A DNA stretch of 55,373 nucleotides from JAAZMA01 sp036720245. Lineage in GTDB: Bacteria > Bacillota > Clostridia > Tissierellales > Tepidimicrobiaceae. The position numbers and the translations under genes were made by a program. The stretch is taken from assembly GCA_036720245.1 (NCBI GenBank), contig DAIMNI010000008.1, positions 1 to 55,373 of the forward strand. The letters run 5' to 3'. Below, in pieces: positions 50,464 through 55,373 of this stretch (positions within the stretch are counted from its first letter, which is position 1; each line of letters starts with the position of its first letter). Below the pieces are notes generated by a model. It was not told where the DNA came from. It saw nothing but the letters and a program-made list of their open reading frames with translations, and did no database searches.

Positions 50464-51132
50464 ATGTTTTCTGTGAAGAAGCCGGCTATAATTATGATTT
50501 TGATAGTATTATTAGTTTTTACTGGCTATATTAATCATAATTTAACTCTTAAAGCTAACTCAAAAATTTCATCAGACTATCAGAGATATGAAGAATCAGA
50601 AATGGCAAGAAAATTTGATTCAGATGAAAAAGAATTGGTAGAAGCTATTTCAAAGGGGGAAGGGGATGAAGAAGGAGATATAGAAATTATAGATACCATA
50701 GAAGGGAAAAATATCGACAGTATCACTCAGGAGACAAATAAGAATATTGGACAAAATATTAGCAAGGAGGCCAGCTTACAATCTAAAAATTATTTTATTG
50801 AGCAGCGATTAGCTAGAGATAAACTAAGAGCTAGCCTAATAGATAGAATAAATGAAATAGTAAATAACGAAAATACAACAGAAGAGATGAGAGTAGAGGC
50901 ACAAAAAAAGATAATCCATATTGGTGATTTATCGGAAAAAGAATTGACTATAGAGGGGCTTATTAAGGCAAAAGGATTTGAAGAAGCTTTAGTTTTTTTA
51001 ACTGATGAAAACTTAAAAATTATTGTTTCAGTGGAAGAATTAACCGAACAAGATGTAGTGAAAATTTTAAACATTGCAATGAGTGAAACAGATTTAGATT
51101 CCTCTAATATAAAAATTATGAAAAAGTATTAG
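50464..51132 (+). CDS. spoIIIAH: stage III sporulation protein AH
   Basis: 222 residues. Membrane span (IIMILIVLLVFTGYI), linker, and the ring domain: NYFIEQRLARDKLRASLIDR, INEIVNN and KGFEEALVFLTDENLKIIVS. Interacts with forespore SpoIIQ across the septal membranes. Last gene of the operon. Confidence 0.96.
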   Translation: MFSVKKPAIIMILIVLLVFTGYINHNLTLKANSKISSDYQRYEESEMARKFDSDEKELVEAISKGEGDEEGDIEIIDTIEGKNIDSITQETNKNIGQNISKEASLQSKNYFIEQRLARDKLRASLIDRINEIVNNENTTEEMRVEAQKKIIHIGDLSEKELTIEGLIKAKGFEEALVFLTDENLKIIVSVEELTEQDVVKILNIAMSETDLDSSNIKIMKKY

Positions 51133-51138
51133 AAATGT

Positions 51139-51167
51139 TTGTAAATATTATCTTGCTTTGATATAAT
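51139..51167 (+). promoter_or_regulatory. SigA-type promoter for the asp23 operon
   Basis: TTGTAA (51139-51144), 17-bp spacer, TATAAT (51162-51167), 38 bp before the start of the Asp23 gene. Confidence 0.82.
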
Positions 51168-51204
51168 AATTTTATAGCTTAATGGATAATGGGAGGTGTT
51201 TAAA

Positions 51205-51618
51205 GTGACGGAATTTGTAAACGATGAAAAAGTTAAATATGGCACAGTTAAAATTGCCAACGAAGTGGTGGCTATTATAGCTGGATTGGCAGCTACAGAG
51301 ATAGATGGTGTGGCAGGAATGAGCGGGGGTATGACCGCAGATTTTACAGAAATGTTAGGGATGAAAAATCTATCTAAAGGTATTAAAGTCGAGGTAGGGG
51401 AAAAAGAAGCAGCTATAGATGTATTTATTATAGTAGAATACGGTTCTAAAATTACTGAAATTGCAAGTTTAGTTCAGCAAAATATTAAGGATACCGTAGA
51501 AACCATGACTGGATTAAATGTAATAGAAGTTAATGTGAATGTACAAGGCGTAAATATTCCTAAGGAACCAAAGGAGCCAAATGAACCTAAACCAGAAATA
51601 GAGCCAAGAGTGAAATAA
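51205..51618 (+). CDS. Asp23/Gls24 family envelope stress protein
   Basis: 137 residues from GTG 51205 behind GGGAGG (GTG 51196 overlaps that site). YGTVKIANEVVAIIAGLAAT, EIDGVAGMSGG and DVFIIVEYGSKITEIASLVQ are the Asp23 core; a Pro/Glu-rich tail follows. Probably tethered by AmaP encoded next. Same neighbours occur before nusB in many Firmicutes. Confidence 0.94.
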   Translation: MTEFVNDEKVKYGTVKIANEVVAIIAGLAATEIDGVAGMSGGMTADFTEMLGMKNLSKGIKVEVGEKEAAIDVFIIVEYGSKITEIASLVQQNIKDTVETMTGLNVIEVNVNVQGVNIPKEPKEPNEPKPEIEPRVK

Positions 51619-51653
51619 CAAATTTACCCTCTGCCGGTCAGAGGGTAAATTTG
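51619..51653 (+). terminator. 15-bp perfect hairpin between asp23 and amaP
   Basis: CAAATTTACCCTCTG pairs fully with the segment ending GGGTAAATTTG, loop CCGGT. No T-run directly follows (TTTTT comes six bases later), so perhaps partial termination or mRNA processing. Confidence 0.65.
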
Positions 51654-51678
51654 AATACTTTTTAGGAGGAGAATAGCC

Positions 51679-52227
51679 ATGAGTATATTTGATAGAATAA
51701 TATTAATTTTAGTTTCCATATTATTAGCTTTATTATCTATTGTTCTTATACTATTTCCAATTGAAAATCCAAACATTATATCCCAAAACGACTTAGATAT
51801 GATTTTTTGGTCTATTAAAGGAAACTATTTGTACCTAGGTATTGGCATAGTATTATTATTAGTAAGCATTAGATTTATAGTAATTAGCAGTAAAACTGGT
51901 GAAAGTAAATCTAAAAACAATTATATTATACAAAGAACAGAGCATGGAGAAATAAATATATCACAAGATACTATAATTGGATTAGCCCAATCAGTAGCAG
52001 ACAAATTTACTGGAGTTAGAAATGTAAAGACCAGTGTAGATATATTGGAAGACCAACTATTTATAGATCTAAAAGGGGAAGTAGCCCCAGAAATAAATAT
52101 TCCTAAAACAACTGAGGAGTTACAAAACAAAGTAAAAGAACATGTGGAGTCTTGTACTGGTGTTAATGTAAATGAAATTCGTGTAATAATTACAAATGTA
52201 ACTGCACCTGTAAGAAATATTAAATAA
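51679..52227 (+). CDS. amaP: alkaline shock membrane anchor protein AmaP
   Basis: 182 residues. Two N-terminal spans (IILILVSILLALLSIVLILF; YLGIGIVLLLVSIRFIVI), then an Asp23-like domain (DTIIGLAQSVADKFTGVRNV, SCTGVNVNEIRVIITNV). Holds Asp23 at the membrane. Confidence 0.9.
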   Translation: MSIFDRIILILVSILLALLSIVLILFPIENPNIISQNDLDMIFWSIKGNYLYLGIGIVLLLVSIRFIVISSKTGESKSKNNYIIQRTEHGEINISQDTIIGLAQSVADKFTGVRNVKTSVDILEDQLFIDLKGEVAPEINIPKTTEELQNKVKEHVESCTGVNVNEIRVIITNVTAPVRNIK

Positions 52228-52246
52228 TTGATGGGGTGTTTTTAAA

Positions 52247-52486
52247 TTGGCTAGGGAAATATTTAATGAATTAATTAGGTGGATAGAATCTAATAAAGGA
52301 AAGGCTATTGGTGGGATTGTAGGTTTTATAGTCGCTATTTTAGTATTAACTATTGGTTTTTTTAAAACTTTGTTTATAATTATTTGTATTGGATTGGGTA
52401 TATATATAGGTAGTGTAAATAATAAGGCGGAAAAGATTCAGAGACTAATAGAAAGACTATTTAGTTCTCCAAATAAGAATCGATAA
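52247..52486 (+). CDS. DUF2273 small membrane protein
   Basis: 79 residues from TTG behind GGGGTG. GKAIGGIVGFIVAILVLTIG, FFKTLFIIICIGLGIYIGS gives two spans; KIQRLIERLF end. DUF2273 proteins accompany Asp23 and AmaP. Confidence 0.88.
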   Translation: MAREIFNELIRWIESNKGKAIGGIVGFIVAILVLTIGFFKTLFIIICIGLGIYIGSVNNKAEKIQRLIERLFSSPNKNR

Positions 52487-52513
52487 ATAACAGAAACAAT
52501 TTGGGAGGCAAAT

Positions 52514-52948
52514 ATGGGTAGGAAGTATGCAAGAGAATCTGCAATGAAGTTATTGTATCAAATGGAAATTAACTCTGACTTTTCAGAAAGTGCAATAGAA
52601 ATATTTCTTGATAATTTTAACTTTGACTATGGTGAAACTATGTATATTGAAAATGTAATAGAAACTATAATTGAAAACTTAGATACTGTAGACAAATATA
52701 TAGGAAATAATATTGAAGGTTGGGAAATAAATAGATTAGCCAAAGTAGATTTATCTATTTTGAGAATTGCAATATACGAAATGTTATATAGAACTGATAT
52801 TCCAGTTCAGGTATCGATTAATGAAGCTATTGAAATATCTAAAAAATATAGTACTGAGGAATCTTCTAGATTTATAAATGGAATACTTGGAGGCTTTGTA
52901 AGATCGGGGGTGCTAGAAGATTATGGCAACAAAACCACTAAGGGTTAG
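52514..52948 (+). CDS. nusB: transcription antitermination factor NusB
   Basis: 144 residues. RKYARESAMKLLYQMEI start, INRLAKVDLSILRIAIYEML and DIPVQVSINEAIEISKKYS, TEESSRFINGILGG are NusB signature segments. Binds boxA RNA with NusE for rRNA antitermination. Overlaps xseA by 26 bp. Confidence 0.96.
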   Translation: MGRKYARESAMKLLYQMEINSDFSESAIEIFLDNFNFDYGETMYIENVIETIIENLDTVDKYIGNNIEGWEINRLAKVDLSILRIAIYEMLYRTDIPVQVSINEAIEISKKYSTEESSRFINGILGGFVRSGVLEDYGNKTTKG

Positions 52949-54143
52949 TGAAGTAAATAATTATATAAAAAGGATTTTTGCTGGAGATTGGTTACTTTCT
53001 GATATAAAGGTAGAAGGAGAAATTTCAAATTTTAAACATCATTATAGCGGCCATATGTATTTTTCTTTAAAGGATGAAAAGGGAAAGCTAAAATGTATCA
53101 TGTTTAAATCAGATAATCAGTTTATTGATTTTCCATTGGAAGATGGGCTTAAGGTAATAATTACTGGCTATATTTCTGTTTATGAAAGAGAAGGGGATTA
53201 TCAATTATATGCTAAGAAAATAGAAAGATCTGGTATAGGGGATCTTTTTCAGGCATTTGAAGAATTGAAAAAGAAATTAGAATTAGAAGGACTCTTTAAT
53301 CCCTTAAATAAAAAAGAAATTCCAAATATGCCTAAGAAGATTGGATTAGTTACTTCTTCTACAGGGGCGGCAGTTAGAGACATTATTACTGTAACAAAGA
53401 GAAGATTTCCAATAGCAGATATTTTAATTTATCCAGTTTTAGTCCAAGGTGTACAAGCTCCAAGGGAAATATGTGAGGGATTATTGTATTTGGATAATAG
53501 AGAAGATATAGATATTATAATTACAGGACGTGGTGGGGGTTCTATAGAAGAATTATTTGCTTTTAATGATGAATTATTAGCTAGAACTATATATAATATG
53601 AAAACGCCAGTGGTTTCTGCAGTAGGCCATGAAACAGATTTTACAATTGCAGATTTTGTTGCAGATTTAAGAGCACCTACTCCTTCAGCTGCAGCAGAGA
53701 TGATTACTCCTGAACTGGAAAAATTACAGGAAGATTTAAATAATAAATTTACTAAACTAAATAGAAATTATGCTTTTTTAATGGAAATGTATAATAGAAA
53801 TTTAGATTATATTAAAAAAGATTTAAAATACTATAATCCTTTAAATCAAATAAAGGATAAATATCAAATATTAGATGATTTATTGCGAAATCTACTAAAT
53901 TATATGGATAGAAATATTATAGACAATAAAAATAAAATAGATAATTTATATAGCAAAATTAATTATTTAAGCCCAATTTCTTCTTTGAATAGAGGATATA
54001 CTATTATTTTAGATAAAAATGACAATTTAATATCAGAAACTGAACAATTATCAGTAAATGATGAATTTAATCTAATTTTAAAGGATGGTATGATAGAGGC
54101 AAAAGTGGTTAAAATTAATAAGGAGGAATTTTTCAATGAATAA
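52923..54143 (+). CDS. xseA: exodeoxyribonuclease VII large subunit
   Basis: 406 residues. OB fold (about 3-95: LRVSEVNNYIKRIFAGDW, HYSGHMYFSLKDEKGKLK), catalytic part with GLVTSSTGAAVRDIITVTKR, IITGRGGGSIEELFAFNDE and VGHETDFTIADFVADLRAPT, then long helices. Degrades single-stranded DNA with XseB. Overlaps xseB by 8 bp. Confidence 0.97.
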   Translation: MATKPLRVSEVNNYIKRIFAGDWLLSDIKVEGEISNFKHHYSGHMYFSLKDEKGKLKCIMFKSDNQFIDFPLEDGLKVIITGYISVYEREGDYQLYAKKIERSGIGDLFQAFEELKKKLELEGLFNPLNKKEIPNMPKKIGLVTSSTGAAVRDIITVTKRRFPIADILIYPVLVQGVQAPREICEGLLYLDNREDIDIIITGRGGGSIEELFAFNDELLARTIYNMKTPVVSAVGHETDFTIADFVADLRAPTPSAAAEMITPELEKLQEDLNNKFTKLNRNYAFLMEMYNRNLDYIKKDLKYYNPLNQIKDKYQILDDLLRNLLNYMDRNIIDNKNKIDNLYSKINYLSPISSLNRGYTIILDKNDNLISETEQLSVNDEFNLILKDGMIEAKVVKINKEEFFNE

Positions 54144-54369
54144 AGATAATTTATCTTATGAGAAAGCAGTTGAAGAATTAGAATTAATTTTAAATAAATT
54201 AGAAAGTGGAGAGCTTCCCCTTAATGATTCTTTGGAAAATTTCAAAAGAGGAATAGAATTATATAATTATTGCAATAAGATACTAAAGGATACTGAAGGA
54301 GAAGTGAAAATTTTATTAAAAGATGAAAATGGAAATCTTAATGAAGAGGTTTTTGACTTGGAGGTATAA
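54136..54369 (+). CDS. xseB: exodeoxyribonuclease VII small subunit
   Basis: 77 residues. LSYEKAVEELELILNKLESG, ELPLNDSLENFKRGIELYNY is the complete family signature. Partner of XseA; AAGGAGG in the end of xseA. Confidence 0.97.
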   Translation: MNKDNLSYEKAVEELELILNKLESGELPLNDSLENFKRGIELYNYCNKILKDTEGEVKILLKDENGNLNEEVFDLEV

Positions 54370-54375
54370 TAAAAT

Positions 54376-55245
54376 ATGGCAATAGAAGTAGAACTAAAAA
54401 AATATACAGATACAATAAATATGGAACTAAAAGCTATATTAAATCATAAAGCAAATTATCAAGATATAGTAATGGAATCTATAAATTACAGCATATTTAC
54501 TGGTGGAAAAAGATTAAGACCTATATTATTATTAAAGTCTTATGAAATGTTTGACGATGATTATGATAATGCCATGGCTTTTGCATTAGCTATAGAAATG
54601 ATACATACATATTCTCTAATCCACGACGATTTACCTAGCATGGATGATGATGATTTTAGGAGAGGAAAGCTTACTAATCATAAGGTATATGGAGAAGCTA
54701 TGGCGATTTTAGCAGGAGATGGACTATTAAATTTAGCTTTTGAAATTATGCTTAAGCATACATTGGAGAATTCCACTACAATGAAAGAATACAAAAAAAA
54801 TACTATGGCCATGAAAGAGATTGCCAGTTATTCAGGTATATATGGTATGATTGGTGGCCAAGTAGTAGATTTAATTTCAAACGACATATCTATGAATGAA
54901 GATAAATTAATATTTATGTATGAAAATAAAACTGCTGCATTAATACAAGCATCTTTAGTTTCTGGGGCTATATTGGGTGGAGCTACAGAGGTAGAAATTG
55001 AAAGTATAAGAAAATATGGTCTTAATTTAGGCCTAGCATATCAAATCAAAGATGATATTTTAGATACAAAAGAGGATAGAGAAATTGGTAAATTGACCTA
55101 TGCCACCTATTTAGGATTAGAAACAGCAGAGGCAAAAGTTAATAAATTTAGTCAAAGGGCTATAGAAAGTTTATTGGAAATTGTGGATAGGGATATTAAT
55201 TTTTTGAAAGAATTAACTAATTTTTTAATTTATAGAAATTATTAA
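54376..55245 (+). CDS. ispA: farnesyl diphosphate synthase
   Basis: 289 residues. First aspartate-rich motif DDLPSMDDDDFRRG (about 83), second DDILD (about 228), GGKRLRP near 42, and GQVVDL. Condenses IPP with DMAPP/GPP to C15 diphosphate. In many anaerobic Firmicutes the order nusB-xseA-xseB-ispA leads into OLE RNA and dxs. Confidence 0.96.
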   Translation: MAIEVELKKYTDTINMELKAILNHKANYQDIVMESINYSIFTGGKRLRPILLLKSYEMFDDDYDNAMAFALAIEMIHTYSLIHDDLPSMDDDDFRRGKLTNHKVYGEAMAILAGDGLLNLAFEIMLKHTLENSTTMKEYKKNTMAMKEIASYSGIYGMIGGQVVDLISNDISMNEDKLIFMYENKTAALIQASLVSGAILGGATEVEIESIRKYGLNLGLAYQIKDDILDTKEDREIGKLTYATYLGLETAEAKVNKFSQRAIESLLEIVDRDINFLKELTNFLIYRNY

Positions 55246-55251
55246 ATCATA

Positions 55252-55280
55252 TTGAATAATTATTAGTTTTATGCTATAAT
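55252..55280 (+). promoter_or_regulatory. SigA-type promoter after ispA
   Basis: TTGAAT (55252-55257), 17-bp spacer, TATAAT (55275-55280) in the intergenic region just after ispA. Transcription would start near 55287 and run into the GC-rich RNA. Confidence 0.8.
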
Positions 55281-55286
55281 TAATTG

Positions 55287-55373
55287 AAATTAAAGTGGTA
55301 CAGTATTCTAGTCAACACAACTAATCTCGAGGGCGGGGCTAAAAATCCGCCGAAGGCCATATCGATGAAGTTC
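55287..55373 (+). ncRNA. ole: probable 5' end of OLE RNA (truncated by window)
   Basis: After the promoter, the sequence turns sharply GC-rich and non-coding from about 55328 (CTCGAGGGCGGGGC). GGCGG pairs with CCGCC around an A-rich loop, followed by GAAGGCC and ATCGATGAAG. OLE is a long structured RNA of anaerobic and extremophilic Firmicutes encoded directly downstream of ispA in the nusB-xseA-xseB-ispA cluster. Position is exact and the sequence agrees with my memory of its 5' region; no covariance search was possible. Only about 87 of some 600 bases are present. Confidence 0.7.

Noticed and set aside
51619..51653. Riboswitch or boxA-like element before amaP
   Set aside because: It is only a single perfect hairpin without further conserved structure.

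Overview
The window is low-GC DNA, mostly coding on the + strand with GGAGG-type ribosome sites. It comes from an endospore-forming member of the Firmicutes. The spoIIIA operon, a SigK fragment, a YhcN/YlaJ spore lipoprotein, Gram-positive type IV pilus genes and a probable OLE RNA after ispA all fit an anaerobic Clostridia/Tissierellia-type organism. Nothing in the sequence fixes genus or species.

Left half (1 to about 28,900) is the right-hand part of a siphophage-type prophage. In order it holds: small early and replication genes (an ERF/Rad52-like candidate with an SSB-like tail, DnaD-like proteins, a DnaC-type loader, a DUF1064-type nuclease); a hicA-hicB toxin-antitoxin pair; a sigma-like late regulator; terminase, portal and a MuF-like protein carrying a zincin domain; scaffold and capsid; head-tail connectors; tail tube, tail chaperones, tape measure and baseplate; a tail protein with 30-bp tandem repeats; then holin and endolysin. 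Cargo-like genes sit inside the structural operon: a secreted Snase-type nuclease between chaperone and tape measure, and a membrane protein upstream of terS with a sequestered ribosome site and no standard start codon.

The key context is what the prophage abuts. At 28,861-29,259 the reading frame is the C-terminal half of a SigK-type sporulation sigma factor, starting in the conserved NEILM segment, and AATGA lies exactly there. That is where skin elements interrupt sigK in Bacillus subtilis and some clostridia. The most economical reading is that 1-28,904 is a skin-like, phage-derived intervening element, with the 5' half of sigK and the recombinase gene left of this window.

Right half (29 to 55 kb) is host chromosome: a frameshifted YhcN/YlaJ lipoprotein gene on the - strand; aroE; a type IV pilus operon (pilB, pilT, pilC, pilin, pilD, pilM, pilN, a PilO-like protein extended by a carbohydrate-binding-like region and LysM, an SLH-anchored repeat protein, four minor pseudopilins); comFB; aroK, aroQ, efp; an acidic CD1247-type protein; spoIIIAA to spoIIIAH; asp23, amaP and a DUF2273 protein; nusB, xseA, xseB, ispA. 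The window ends in a GC-rich structured RNA behind a good promoter, probably the 5' end of OLE RNA.

There are three runs of N (11,454-11,487; 25,277-25,376; 49,812-49,821). The second and third have placeholder lengths that break reading frames which otherwise continue, so the apparent frameshifts there are assembly effects.
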